From assembly GCA_035399865.1 (NCBI GenBank), contig DAOPJW010000001.1, forward strand, positions 138,239-202,238: a DNA stretch of 64,000 nt. Direction: 5' to 3'. The stretch's first letter is position 1. Every line of letters starts with the position of its first letter. The position numbers and the translations under genes were made by a program. The DNA comes from UBA1547 sp035399865. GTDB lineage: Bacteria > Patescibacteriota > Saccharimonadia > Saccharimonadales > Saccharimonadaceae. The notes under the pieces are model-generated. The model was not told the origin of the DNA, searched no databases, and worked only from the letters and a program-made list of their open reading frames with translations. Of this stretch, positions 34,677-43,383 are shown piece after piece.

Positions 34677-35693
34677 ATGTTCAAGTCAGTAACCCTTCGT
34701 TTAACTGGTTGGTATTTATTAATATTAATGATGCTAAGCTTGATATTTAGCATTTGTATATATCAAATTGAGTCAAACCAAATTCCTGCTAGACTTGAAA
34801 GTTTCCAAACAAATATTCAAGAATCACAATTTTATATTAATAATTCGTCAGACACAAACAAGAACAACAGGCTAAGAGAGATAGAGATAAAAAATTCGTT
34901 ATCAGCACTTTCTACTGAATTATTATATGTAAACATAGTAGTGTTAGTGCTTGGAGGTTTAGGTAGCTATTTATTAGCAAAACATAATTTAAATCCGATA
35001 AAAAAGGCACATGAAGCACAGTCAAGATTTACTAGTGATGCTAGTCATGAACTACGTACACCGTTAGCGACAATGAAAACAGAAATCGAAGTTGCCCTCA
35101 GAGATGATAAATCAACTACATCGGACTTAAAGAAGGTGTTATTGAGTAACCTTGAAGAAGTTGACAGACTGTCAAAATTATCAGAAATGCTTTTAAGTAT
35201 ATCTCATCTTGAGCACAATAAACTAAAATTTGGAGCCGTAAATCTTAATAAATTATTTGATGGAGTAATTAAAGATTTTCGTAAATCTTCTAGAAAAATT
35301 ACCGTAAAAGGTTCAAGAAGATTGATAGTACACGGCAACGATCTTGCAATAACTGATTTAATAAAAGTATTAGTTGAAAATGCTATTCAATACAGTCCTG
35401 AAAACTCAGAAATTACCGTGAATTTCTCTAAATTTGATGATTATGCAAAATTTGAAATCACTAACACCGGTAAAGGTATAGAGCATAATAAACTACCCTA
35501 CATATTTGATAGGTTCTATCGCTCCGATTCTTCTAGGACAAGCGGAGATCGTAAAGGATATGGTCTTGGTTTAGCTTTGGCTAAAAATATAATTGAACTT
35601 CATAAAGGAAGACTATTCGCCAGTAGTAACCCTGATATTGAAACAACGTTCTCATTTTTAATACCGTTGACGAAGCGTCAAAAAAAATATTGA
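34677..35693 (+). CDS. Sensor histidine kinase, partner of the OmpR regulator
   Basis: The 338-aa kinase has two membrane helices (about 9-29 and 78-98) with a short external segment of about 48 residues, HisKA with TSDASHELRTPLATMKTEIE (His124), and HATPase with VENAIQYSPEN, ITNTGKGIEH and GYGLGLALAKNIIELHKG. There is no HAMP or PAS domain. The small sensor domain is too short for ligand prediction. It is co-transcribed with the regulator. Confidence 0.94.
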   Translation: MFKSVTLRLTGWYLLILMMLSLIFSICIYQIESNQIPARLESFQTNIQESQFYINNSSDTNKNNRLREIEIKNSLSALSTELLYVNIVVLVLGGLGSYLLAKHNLNPIKKAHEAQSRFTSDASHELRTPLATMKTEIEVALRDDKSTTSDLKKVLLSNLEEVDRLSKLSEMLLSISHLEHNKLKFGAVNLNKLFDGVIKDFRKSSRKITVKGSRRLIVHGNDLAITDLIKVLVENAIQYSPENSEITVNFSKFDDYAKFEITNTGKGIEHNKLPYIFDRFYRSDSSRTSGDRKGYGLGLALAKNIIELHKGRLFASSNPDIETTFSFLIPLTKRQKKY

Positions 35694-35799
35694 TTTGTCT
35701 TAAATAAAATTACAACATTTCTATAATCATATTAAGCTTTGCTTAAGAATGATGTGAGACAATATAGATGCAATAAATTAAGTCAAGGAGGGAGTGAAA

Positions 35800-36276
35800 A
35801 TGAATACTACCATCACCGACCGAAAAATATTACTTACCAAAAAAGGCATAAAAGAATTAAAAAAAGCTATCATTCAACTAGAAAATGATAGACGAAAAGC
35901 TTTTGATGAGTTACGAGATTTAGAAAAGACTTTTGGTCGCGAAGAGAGGCTCGATAGGATTGAGAAAATATCTACATTGGAAAGTATCGAAGCTGAATTG
36001 AATGATAAAAAATTCATACTATTAAATGCAAAATTATTACCGACAAGAAGGGAAAGAATAAGAGTAGCTATCGGATCAGTAGTTGATTTAATAGATATGC
36101 ACGGACAGTTGATTCGCTTCAAAATAGTCGATAGCGTCGAGGCTAATCCAAGTGACGGAAGAATTTCTATTAGAAGTCCTTTAGGAAAAAGTTTAGTAGG
36201 AAGAACAGTCAAAGACATCATCAAATGGGGAAATGACAGTAAAATTTATAGACTAAAATTAGTAAACATATCCTAA
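35800..36276 (+). CDS. greA: Transcript cleavage factor GreA/GreB family
   Basis: The 158-aa protein has an N-terminal coiled coil (about 10-75; KKGIKELKKAIIQLENDRRK, then an acidic EELRDLEK-type tip with DELRDLEKTFGREERLDRIE) and a C-terminal FKBP-like domain (VAIGSVVDLIDMHGQLIRF, ISIRSPLGKSLVGR). It rescues backtracked RNA polymerase. ATG 35800 lies 8 nt after AAGGAGG, so the upstream GTG at 35794 is rejected. It overlaps the convergent 83-aa gene by 4 nt. Confidence 0.9.
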   Translation: MNTTITDRKILLTKKGIKELKKAIIQLENDRRKAFDELRDLEKTFGREERLDRIEKISTLESIEAELNDKKFILLNAKLLPTRRERIRVAIGSVVDLIDMHGQLIRFKIVDSVEANPSDGRISIRSPLGKSLVGRTVKDIIKWGNDSKIYRLKLVNIS

Positions 36277-36524
36277 GAAGCAATACTCAATAACGTCCAA
36301 TTAACCCCATTATTTTCGCTTCTTAGGTGGTATCTAGAAATACCATCAGACATGGTAAATACTTCGGCTATTTTTTCTCCTTGTCGAACCAAACATCTTA
36401 ATCCTGCGTCCAAAAAATAGTATGTATTGCCTCTGAATTCAATTCTGCGCGGATATATTTCTAAATTTTTTCGAAAGCCCAATGATGTTACGGACACTTT
36501 TTCATTAATTTCAATTTTGTTCAT
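36273..36524 (-). CDS. Hypothetical 83-aa protein
   Basis: A small beta-rich soluble protein beginning MNKIEINEKVSVTSLGFRKN, with PRRIEFRGNTYYFLDAGLRCLV and RYHLRSENNGVNWTLLSI. It looks like a small beta barrel of the CPR hypothetical type. Start 36524 is chosen because AGGGGGGT lies 7 nt upstream; the frame also extends to 36566 but that would run into a terminator hairpin. Function is unknown. Confidence 0.65.
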   Translation of the reverse strand: MNKIEINEKVSVTSLGFRKNLEIYPRRIEFRGNTYYFLDAGLRCLVRQGEKIAEVFTMSDGISRYHLRSENNGVNWTLLSIAS

Positions 36525-36556
36525 GATATTTACCCCCCTATTAACTTGTTGTTTTT

Positions 36557-36590
36557 TAAAAGCCAAAAATATACAATACTGGCTTTTTTA
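36557..36590 (+). terminator. Rho-independent terminator, rightward
   Basis: AAAAGCCA (36558-36565) pairs with TGGCTTTT (36580-36587), followed by more T residues. It would end rightward transcription from greA after reading across the opposing 83-aa gene. Confidence 0.6.
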
Positions 36591-36851
36591 TTAGTCAGCG
36601 AACGGACTGGTGGGTAAGCTAAAGATACAAGAAAAATAATACCGTTCGAATCATTTTTCCGTTTAATCTTGAACTATAAATTACGTGTGTCAATCATTGG
36701 CTAGATATTTAGCTTGACGACATAAATGGTGGCTATATATAAGCCTGTAAGTAGAAAGGTTGCCCAGTACCTACATAGCTAAATTAATTATACATTAGTC
36801 ATTATATGAACAGTCAATCATAAAATCTATGTGAAAATTACTTCAAAACTA
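36591..36851 (+). other. Non-coding spacer with an inverted repeat
   Basis: No gene was seen in this 260-bp stretch. CGAACGG (36599-36605) and CCGTTCG (36642-36648) form a perfect 7-bp inverted repeat with a 36-nt interior; the right arm reads GTTCGAATC like a tRNA T-loop, but no tRNA folds around it. TTGACG at about 36714 followed by TATATA suggests a weak rightward promoter with no gene behind it. Confidence 0.35.
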
Positions 36852-37889
36852 TTATAGATTATATAAAATATTTACTTCTTCCACAGTTAAAGCCCGATTA
36901 TATATACGAACATCATCAATAATTCCGTTAGCATAATAGTTCGTAGAACTACCAAAAACTCCAATTCTTCTATTTATTACATTACTAGTGAGTATTCCAG
37001 TCACTACTAGTTGTCCGACGTTAATACCGTCTATATAGCTAACTTTTGTTGTTCCGTCGAACGTAAAACCGACAAAATGCCAATTGCCATCGACTAAACC
37101 AGAACCGTGGTTAGAAACAAATCTTGCATTAGTGTATATGCCTGTTCTAATTGAACCACTAGTAGGTATGCTTAATTCTAATTCTGAACCACCAAAAACA
37201 ATATGATAGCTATCTCCTGGTGTGCCTAACGATTTAAACCACACAAAGACAGATACAGCGTTTGTATAGCCTAAATTGCTAGGTAAATTGATATAGGTAG
37301 TCGAATTATTAAAACTGTAAGCTTTGTTGTATTTTCCTGAAGTTTGAGGAGCACCAACAACCGAACCATTTCGACTGTTGCCACTATAATCTCTGTCATC
37401 AATATCAAAAGGATAATAGGCTAATATGCCATCACTTACACCAATACAGCTACCAAGTTTGGGAGAACCATTATTTTCTATATAATACCTACTATTATCT
37501 TTTTTAATATTAAGGCAATAGGATGGCTGACTTATATTATTATCTGTAATAATGGTAGTGATACTATTACCTGAACTTGTTTTTAAACACATATTGCCAG
37601 AAGAGGGTATAGGACAGTCACTCACATTTAGCGGATAATTCCCATTTTCTGTTTGATATATTTCTATTTGCTTTGATGCGTTTACTAAATCAGATTGTAA
37701 AATGGCATACTTTGCTTTTTCAGTCACTCCATTATAAGAAATAAATATAATTACCGATAAGATACCTACAGTAGTAATGACTATAAGTAATTCAACGATT
37801 GTAAAGGCTAACTGATTTAATTCTATTTCAAAGAGATTGTTTGTACGTATTTTTGGAACATGCAATAAGCCAAAGATACGTTTTTTCAT
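36852..37889 (-). CDS. Type IV pilin-like protein with C-terminal LamG domain
   Basis: The 345-aa protein has a prepilin leader of about 28 residues, then AFTIVELLIVITTVGILSVI, the N-methylation/pilin helix with Glu5; the residue before the cleavage site is Ala instead of the usual Gly. A pilin-like globular region follows (QTENGNYPLNVSDCP, paired cysteines). Residues about 160-345 form a LamG/concanavalin domain: ILAYYPFDIDDRDYSGNSRN, ISVFVWFKS-type strands and GIIDDVRIYNRALTVEEV at the end. It is probably displayed by the type IV pilus machinery and may bind glycans. Confidence 0.88.
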   Translation of the reverse strand: MKKRIFGLLHVPKIRTNNLFEIELNQLAFTIVELLIVITTVGILSVIIFISYNGVTEKAKYAILQSDLVNASKQIEIYQTENGNYPLNVSDCPIPSSGNMCLKTSSGNSITTIITDNNISQPSYCLNIKKDNSRYYIENNGSPKLGSCIGVSDGILAYYPFDIDDRDYSGNSRNGSVVGAPQTSGKYNKAYSFNNSTTYINLPSNLGYTNAVSVFVWFKSLGTPGDSYHIVFGGSELELSIPTSGSIRTGIYTNARFVSNHGSGLVDGNWHFVGFTFDGTTKVSYIDGINVGQLVVTGILTSNVINRRIGVFGSSTNYYANGIIDDVRIYNRALTVEEVNILYNL

Positions 37890-37952
37890 AGTAAGAGTTT
37901 AGCATTAGCGTAATTAAAAATCAAAAATATCATAAAAGCTATCAATCTTTAC

Positions 37953-37982
37953 TTGACAAATAATAATTGATATACTTATAAA
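37953..37982 (+). promoter_or_regulatory. Promoter of the CAP-domain gene
   Basis: TTGACA (37953-37958) and TATAAA (37977-37982), 18 nt apart, lie upstream of the ATG at 38009. The short leader has no Shine-Dalgarno. Confidence 0.6.
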
Positions 37983-38008
37983 GTAATTAACCATTAATAA
38001 AACAAACA

Positions 38009-39079
38009 ATGAGATTAAAACATTGGCTCTTGCCAAATAAAACTAACAAATTTCATCCCGTAGCGTTAAGACCTTCTGGGTTATTTGTATTTTTAGCAAT
38101 TTTTATAGCTATCACTCCCGTTTATAATATTATTGCAACTGGAAAAGCCCAAATTCTTGGATACGCAACGAATATTAACGTTAATGATTTATTAGCTATT
38201 AGTAACCAAGAAAGAATAAACAACGGACTACCTTCATTAAATTTAAATTATCAATTGAATAATGCATCCTTAGCAAAAGCAAATGACATGTTTACTGACA
38301 ACTATTGGGCTCATGTCGCACCAGACGGCACACAACCTTGGTCATTTATCATTGGAGCAGGATATGATTATAATTCAGCAGGTGAAAATCTTGCCAAAGA
38401 TTTTAATACGTCTTCAGGCGTAATAAACGGATGGTTAAGTAGTCCTAGCCATAGAGCTAACGTATTAAATGCTAATTATAAAGACATTGGCTATGCGGTC
38501 GTGAACGGCACACTTCTTGGTACTGAAACGACATTAGTGGTAGCGATGTATGGAAACCCAGTCGAGCAAGTAGTGGCAACAGCTGAGACCAATCCAGTTG
38601 AGGAATCACCCGTAATAGTAAGTCAGCAGAATCCAACCGAGAATGCAACTCAATCAACAACCCCTAACTCCGTGAAACAAAGTACACCATTATCTCAGAC
38701 CCAAAGTGATCCAATCGCTAATGAAAATAGTCAAGAATATCCAAAAGCAGAAATAACTAGTACGAATATCACCAAGACTGAGGTTCAACCAAAAGTAATC
38801 GAAAAAACGCCATTGAAAAGTTCTACTACAGCCGTTTTAGGTGCGGTCATATCTGTACCGATAGATCATTATATTTCATTAAACTGGGGTCAAAAAGCTT
38901 CTCTACTGCTCACAAGTACTATGGTTTTACTTTTTGTAATGAATCACACTATAATTTGGCGAGAGCATAAACGTGGTGCTAAACATATTTGGCTAAGAGC
39001 TCATCCATTAGGCCAAGGCTCAATACTCGCTGTAACCATCATTATTACGCTTGCTAATGGAGTAGGGGTTGTATTATGA
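38009..39079 (+). CDS. CAP (SCP/PR1) domain surface protein
   Basis: The 356-aa protein has an N-terminal membrane segment (about 24-44), a CAP domain (about 55-180) with ISNQERINNGLPSLNLN, LAKANDMFTDNYWAHVAPDG (first His), SAGENLAKDF and GWLSSPSHRANVLN (second His), a Ser/Thr/Gln-rich linker (about 185-275) and two C-terminal membrane helices. CAP proteins are extracellular; bacterial roles are poorly defined. The linker would hold the CAP domain away from the membrane. It overlaps the next gene by 4 nt. Confidence 0.88.
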   Translation: MRLKHWLLPNKTNKFHPVALRPSGLFVFLAIFIAITPVYNIIATGKAQILGYATNINVNDLLAISNQERINNGLPSLNLNYQLNNASLAKANDMFTDNYWAHVAPDGTQPWSFIIGAGYDYNSAGENLAKDFNTSSGVINGWLSSPSHRANVLNANYKDIGYAVVNGTLLGTETTLVVAMYGNPVEQVVATAETNPVEESPVIVSQQNPTENATQSTTPNSVKQSTPLSQTQSDPIANENSQEYPKAEITSTNITKTEVQPKVIEKTPLKSSTTAVLGAVISVPIDHYISLNWGQKASLLLTSTMVLLFVMNHTIIWREHKRGAKHIWLRAHPLGQGSILAVTIIITLANGVGVVL

Positions 39080-39330
39080 AAAAAGAACACCATAAAACTC
39101 TTAGGATACACACAATTTATAACATTCTGATTTCAGTGGCTTTAGTGATTGTGATTATTTTTGTGCGTGATGTTTCTTTACTAGCAGTAACAATTTTTCT
39201 GTTATTTTATGTGACTGGTAACGGTATTATTCACACAAAAAGAAACAGACTAACTCACGATACTCTGGTTGAATATATCGTACTTGCGGGGATCGTATTA
39301 TTGCTCCTAATTAACGTCCTTGTCAGATAA
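39076..39330 (+). CDS. Small membrane protein, three hydrophobic segments
   Basis: The 84-aa protein has a basic N-terminus and three hydrophobic stretches (about 15-30, 33-50, 64-83). It is translationally coupled to the CAP gene by an ATGA overlap, so it probably works with it in the membrane. Its last 24 nt overlap the convergent gene on the other strand. Function is unknown. Confidence 0.65.
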   Translation: MKKEHHKTLRIHTIYNILISVALVIVIIFVRDVSLLAVTIFLLFYVTGNGIIHTKRNRLTHDTLVEYIVLAGIVLLLLINVLVR

Positions 39331-40380
39331 TCTTATATCAGAATTTGAATATAAAGATAATAATATCAATTTTATTAATCCGAAAATATAGATTAAAATT
39401 TTAAAAATCAAACCTATCGGCGTAATCAGAAATAAATTTATATTATCGATAATTGAATAGCCTTTTGTACGCATTTGTATAAATAAACTACATAAAGTAT
39501 ATAAGCTGAATATTGCGATAATAATAATCAGTAAATCTTCATACTTTACTATTGCCACCAAACTAATCATTACAACTATAGATAATATCAGAACAATAAT
39601 TCCTATCTTACTTCTTAGAAATAATATTGACTTATCTATTTCATAATTTATGTAATCATAAAAATTATCAAATTTCGATTTTCTTGAAATATAAATATGA
39701 TAATTTAAATATACTTTTACAATATTATGGTTATAAAGATTATCCACGATAGATTTTCTATCATAAATTATACCGGTTCTTAATGGTAGTAGGGTTGTAA
39801 TAATCCCAAATATTCGATGATATAGTTGGCTTAATAAATTGAAGTGAGATTGAAATAAACAGGTAAGATTATTTGATAAATATATTTGATGCAACGGATA
39901 AATAAAACCTGTGTTATTATCATCAAGCAATCCAATTGAAAATTTATTAAAAAAGTTTTTTGATAATCTATCACTTTCTCTTAAAAAGATTACATATTTA
40001 CTGAATAGATTATTTCTTATAATACTAACAATATTATTTGTTCTTTTTCTATAAATAATTTTTATATTTTTTGATTTATTTTTATTAATGTATTCATATA
40101 TTTTATGTACCGTGTTCTGATTTGTATTCTTATTGGCTATAATTAAAACTTTACTTTTTTTATAGTCAAAACTATTTATATGATCTAAAAAAAATATCAT
40201 GGATTGATAGGATTTACCCAATTCGACAACAATACCGAAAGATTTTTCTAATTTATTTTTTTCAACAAGTAATGATTTATTTTGTATTTTTCTTGTTCGA
40301 CGTATCTCTATGAAATCAAAAATTATTTCAGATATTATAAATAAAGTTAATAACGTAATTAATACTATTTGAATAATCAT
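39307..40380 (-). CDS. Divergent GT2-like membrane protein
   Basis: The 357-aa protein has an N-terminal membrane anchor (1-22), a soluble domain that resembles a degenerate GT-A glycosyltransferase (KSFGIVVELGKSYQSMIFFL, KVLIIANKNTNQNT, VIFLRESDRLSKNFF where a DxD-like acidic motif would sit) and three or more C-terminal membrane helices (about 255-345). The catalytic motifs are not clearly conserved, so activity is uncertain. It is the last gene of the sortase operon, overlapping the sortase by 4 nt. Confidence 0.5.
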   Translation of the reverse strand: MIIQIVLITLLTLFIISEIIFDFIEIRRTRKIQNKSLLVEKNKLEKSFGIVVELGKSYQSMIFFLDHINSFDYKKSKVLIIANKNTNQNTVHKIYEYINKNKSKNIKIIYRKRTNNIVSIIRNNLFSKYVIFLRESDRLSKNFFNKFSIGLLDDNNTGFIYPLHQIYLSNNLTCLFQSHFNLLSQLYHRIFGIITTLLPLRTGIIYDRKSIVDNLYNHNIVKVYLNYHIYISRKSKFDNFYDYINYEIDKSILFLRSKIGIIVLILSIVVMISLVAIVKYEDLLIIIIAIFSLYTLCSLFIQMRTKGYSIIDNINLFLITPIGLIFKILIYIFGLIKLILLSLYSNSDIRLSDKDVN

Positions 40381-40997
40381 ATTACTTCCTTTAATTCAAA
40401 ATACATTAGTCTACGTGTCAAACTCCAAATCCCATCACATGTCATTATCGTCAATCTCGGCGTCTCTGGATTATCGTGTAGCACACCGATATAGTTTGGC
40501 TTCACGTACTCATCATTCACATAATAATATTTAAAAGAATGTCCATTTTTAGTTACAATTATTATTTCATCGCCAACTACTAAATCTTTCAATTTAGCTA
40601 TAACAGAATCGCGATTGTGACCATATAAAAATGTATTTCCTTTTTGATTATTAGGCAAAGCAGTTCCGTAACCAAAATATATTGCATCATCAGATACAGT
40701 CCAACTATTAGTATTTGAATCATAATATCCGTATTCAATAGGTAAGTTTATTCCTAATCTTTCCATAATAAAAGTCTGAGGTTCTCCATCGATTATCGTT
40801 TTTGAAACGATATCTCCATAGTTTATTTGTTTTTGCCTGTAGGTTACATCATTTGGAGAATAACTGAATTCATATTGACGATTTATCGTTGATTGAACTT
40901 GCAGACCTAATAAAACAAAGATGCAGACGATTATATACAAAGATACCACCCTTATAAAGAGTGGTATCCTTGTCATAATGTTTTTATTTTTTATCAT
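40377..40997 (-). CDS. Sortase
   Basis: The 206-aa sortase has an N-terminal membrane anchor (about 10-30) and the catalytic triad: His127 in FLYGHNRDS, Cys187 in LTIMTCDG (the TLxTC-type motif) and Arg195/196 in WSLTRRLMYF. It cleaves a C-terminal sorting signal and attaches the protein to the cell envelope. The gene directly upstream encodes a secreted protein with a sorting-like C-terminus, almost certainly its substrate. LAxTG-type signals are associated with class E sortases; the class here was not determined. Confidence 0.92.
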   Translation of the reverse strand: MIKNKNIMTRIPLFIRVVSLYIIVCIFVLLGLQVQSTINRQYEFSYSPNDVTYRQKQINYGDIVSKTIIDGEPQTFIMERLGINLPIEYGYYDSNTNSWTVSDDAIYFGYGTALPNNQKGNTFLYGHNRDSVIAKLKDLVVGDEIIIVTKNGHSFKYYYVNDEYVKPNYIGVLHDNPETPRLTIMTCDGIWSLTRRLMYFELKEVI

Positions 40998-41013
40998 TTT
41001 GTATTTATTTTAA

Positions 41014-42246
41014 CTAGAATTGTCGGAAAATCAAATTTCTAATAGCTGATCCAAGGACAGTTATTAAAGCAACTGTTGCTGTGGCGATAGTAAATACTGC
41101 AATTTTTGGATCACCGTCAGTATTAGCTAAAGTTGTAGCACCCAAGACACTACCACTTCCGTTGCCACAGTTTGTTGGAGCATTAAAAGTGTATGACCAT
41201 TGGTTAGTTGCACCATCTTTTATCGAATAACCTTCGTCAGCGATAGCATTTATTGTAACGGACTTTCCATTAGCAACCGTATACTTATCAGCACTAATGA
41301 CCTTACCGTCAACATAGTATTTTATGCCTTCTGTGGTTGGTATTGTGTAATATCCAAGCAAATCACAGGTTGATGGAGTGAAGGTTGGAGCAACAGGAGT
41401 AACGTCTTGTGCGCCTAGCGTACAATCTTCTTCAGTCAATTCTGAAAATTCTGGAGATATCCATTCTGATACACCTTCAATGCTATAACCTCGATCAGCA
41501 ATAGCCTTGACAGTGATGCTAGTTCCGATATTTGCTGAAAAATTACCAGCAACTTGCTCTGTTTCACCTATGAAGTATTTCACATGAGCTAATGACGGTA
41601 TTGTATAAGAAAAACTACTTCGAGTTTCTTCACTATCACAAGTAGGACCATTAAATACTACTTGAGTAGCCACAATAGAACAATCTGGAGCAGTGAAAGT
41701 ATGAGACCATTCTTTTGTACCATCAATAAAGTAACCATTATCAGCATGAGCCTTAATAGTTATAGTTGTTGGATGATATACCTTGTATGTACCACTAAAT
41801 ATTTTGTGGCCATCTTTGTAATAATCAAAATGGTCTGATCTTGGGATAATATAAGAACCTTCTTTGTTACATGCTATGTCAACGAAAGTAACTTCGCTTG
41901 GTTCAACTGGTACATTACAGCCATTGTTCCAAATTTTTTGACCTTGAGCATCCCAATTCAAACCAGCATGAGATATAGCTGGATGATATTCCCGATGAGA
42001 CCAATAAGCAGGTTCGGTAAATGGTGGTATTATATCTCGATTACTATGATGTGTCCCGTGACCACCATTTTTATATATCGAATCATCGTCAACTTCTACT
42101 TCTGTATATGGATTTGAACCAGAACTTGTTGCATGGCAAAGCCTTATTTTTGTTGAAGTTGCATATGCTTTTTGTGCACCAAGTAACCCAGTTGAACTAG
42201 CTATAACCATCACCATTGATGCTAGTATTAATAATTTTTTACGCAT
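41014..42246 (-). CDS. Secreted repeat protein, probable sortase substrate
   Basis: The 410-aa protein has a signal peptide ending KAYA (about 29), an N-terminal domain with IRLCHATSSGSNPYTEVEVD and HGTHHSNRDIIPPF, and three repeats of about 75 residues. Each has a Cys, a YTIP-like strand, a K-Y/F-Y-x-D/E-G core, ITIKAxADxGYSI and W-x-x-x-F ending with another Cys. The C-terminus has VLGATTLANTD, a membrane helix and a basic tail, as in a sortase signal. The signal reads LANTD where LAxTG or LPxTG would be expected. It is 16 nt upstream of the sortase. Confidence 0.82.
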   Translation of the reverse strand: MRKKLLILASMVMVIASSTGLLGAQKAYATSTKIRLCHATSSGSNPYTEVEVDDDSIYKNGGHGTHHSNRDIIPPFTEPAYWSHREYHPAISHAGLNWDAQGQKIWNNGCNVPVEPSEVTFVDIACNKEGSYIIPRSDHFDYYKDGHKIFSGTYKVYHPTTITIKAHADNGYFIDGTKEWSHTFTAPDCSIVATQVVFNGPTCDSEETRSSFSYTIPSLAHVKYFIGETEQVAGNFSANIGTSITVKAIADRGYSIEGVSEWISPEFSELTEEDCTLGAQDVTPVAPTFTPSTCDLLGYYTIPTTEGIKYYVDGKVISADKYTVANGKSVTINAIADEGYSIKDGATNQWSYTFNAPTNCGNGSGSVLGATTLANTDGDPKIAVFTIATATVALITVLGSAIRNLIFRQF

Positions 42247-42465
42247 CTATTTTCCCTTTCATATTATTACTTAAAACAATTAAATTATGATGGGTTTTGG
42301 TTTTTTTGTCAATATTATAATAAAGTTAGTGTTTAATATTTTTTCGTAGTCTGTTTTTGTGAAATAATATTATGTTTATGTCTTTTTGGACGGTTCTAAT
42401 GCTATACACTAATTCCTCCTTTATCGACTTTAATATTACATATATATTATAACATGATTTAAAGT

Positions 42466-42503
42466 TAAATAAAAAATAGATGGACATTGATAAGTGCCCA
42501 TCT
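42466..42503 (-). terminator. Rho-independent terminator of the heliorhodopsin gene
   Basis: On the minus strand AGATGGGCA and TGTCCATCT (42503-42495 and 42486-42478) form a 9-bp stem with an 8-nt loop, followed by ATTTTTTATTT. Confidence 0.85.
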
Positions 42504-42525
42504 ATTAAAAATTATTCTAGTTAAA

Positions 42526-43290
42526 TTATGGCCTCAAAGTACCAGCGAATACTTGCCAAGCTAGAAGCGATTTTGCGACCAAGCTGAGGACTATGTACAT
42601 AAATTCACCGTATAGATAATTTTTCCATTTGCCAATTTTTTTGTATTGCAAGACCATATTGACTGCAAAACAGTTAAAGAAGATAAATATTGAAACAAAT
42701 ATCCAATATACAAAGGTCGGAGCTTTACTGCCGTTATCTGAAGCTAGCCACATATAGAAAGCGATTACGACCCAAGGGATAATTCCAGCAATAGAACCCA
42801 CCCAGAAACTCAACCAATTTGTTTTTTTCGTTGTTTGATTATGAATCTCCATAATTAAACCAGTTAGATTCATGATGGCTGTCAAAACGAATATCATTAT
42901 TAAACTAGGTAAATCATAAATTCCAACCAATAACGAAATTGCAACCATCATAACACTGGCAGACAGAGAGTATTCTATCCAACGAGCTTTATTTAATCCC
43001 TTACCTAAATCATCGTTATATTCCTTGTTATATACTGTTGCGATAAGGAAATGTGCAGTTGCACATATAAAGAAAAAGACGGCAATCAACATTGGCAGAG
43101 ACATATTGAATAAATTAGTTGTAATCGGTTCGAGGGATTGCGTAGTTGGATTAAAACCAAGATAACTTCCACTTATTGGCAATTCGTATGTTTTGCTTAA
43201 AACGACTATGGCCAAACCTTGTATAAAATGCAGAATAGCCATTGATAAATTAAATTTCTTTAACCCTTTGAATGTAATATTTTTATTCAT
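42526..43290 (-). CDS. Heliorhodopsin
   Basis: The 254-aa seven-helix protein matches heliorhodopsins, not type 1 rhodopsins. Helix 3 has ARWIEYSLSASVM, an acidic residue follows in the loop pattern MNLTGLIMEIHNQ, and helix 7 has LSLVAKSLLAW with the retinal Schiff-base Lys at 240. Heliorhodopsins have inverted topology and no established proton-pumping activity. No carotenoid cleavage or synthesis gene is nearby, so retinal would have to come from outside. ATG 43290 (MNKNITF) is favoured: an extended -10 (TGT-TATAAT) ends 6 nt before it, giving a leaderless mRNA. A longer frame up to 43410 would cross that promoter. Confidence 0.9.
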   Translation of the reverse strand: MNKNITFKGLKKFNLSMAILHFIQGLAIVVLSKTYELPISGSYLGFNPTTQSLEPITTNLFNMSLPMLIAVFFFICATAHFLIATVYNKEYNDDLGKGLNKARWIEYSLSASVMMVAISLLVGIYDLPSLIMIFVLTAIMNLTGLIMEIHNQTTKKTNWLSFWVGSIAGIIPWVVIAFYMWLASDNGSKAPTFVYWIFVSIFIFFNCFAVNMVLQYKKIGKWKNYLYGEFMYIVLSLVAKSLLAWQVFAGTLRP

Positions 43291-43296
43291 AATTAG

Positions 43297-43377
43297 ATTA
43301 TAACATAACCATTTTATGAAAATAATACCGTAAATATATCTGTAAATAAAATGTTTGTTATCAGTAGTTGGTATAAT
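43297..43377. promoter_or_regulatory. Divergent leaderless promoters, heliorhodopsin and PCMT
   Basis: Leftward, TGT-TATAAT has its -10 box at 43302-43297, 6 nt from the heliorhodopsin ATG. Rightward, TGG-TATAAT has its -10 box at 43372-43377, 6 nt from the methyltransferase ATG at 43384. Both are extended -10 elements without clear -35 boxes or Shine-Dalgarno sites. Confidence 0.7.
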
Positions 43378-43383
43378 AGTAGT

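Noticed and set aside
36599..36670. tRNA-like GTTCGAATC at about 36645
   Set aside because: No acceptor, D- or anticodon arms can be formed around it; it is one arm of an inverted repeat.
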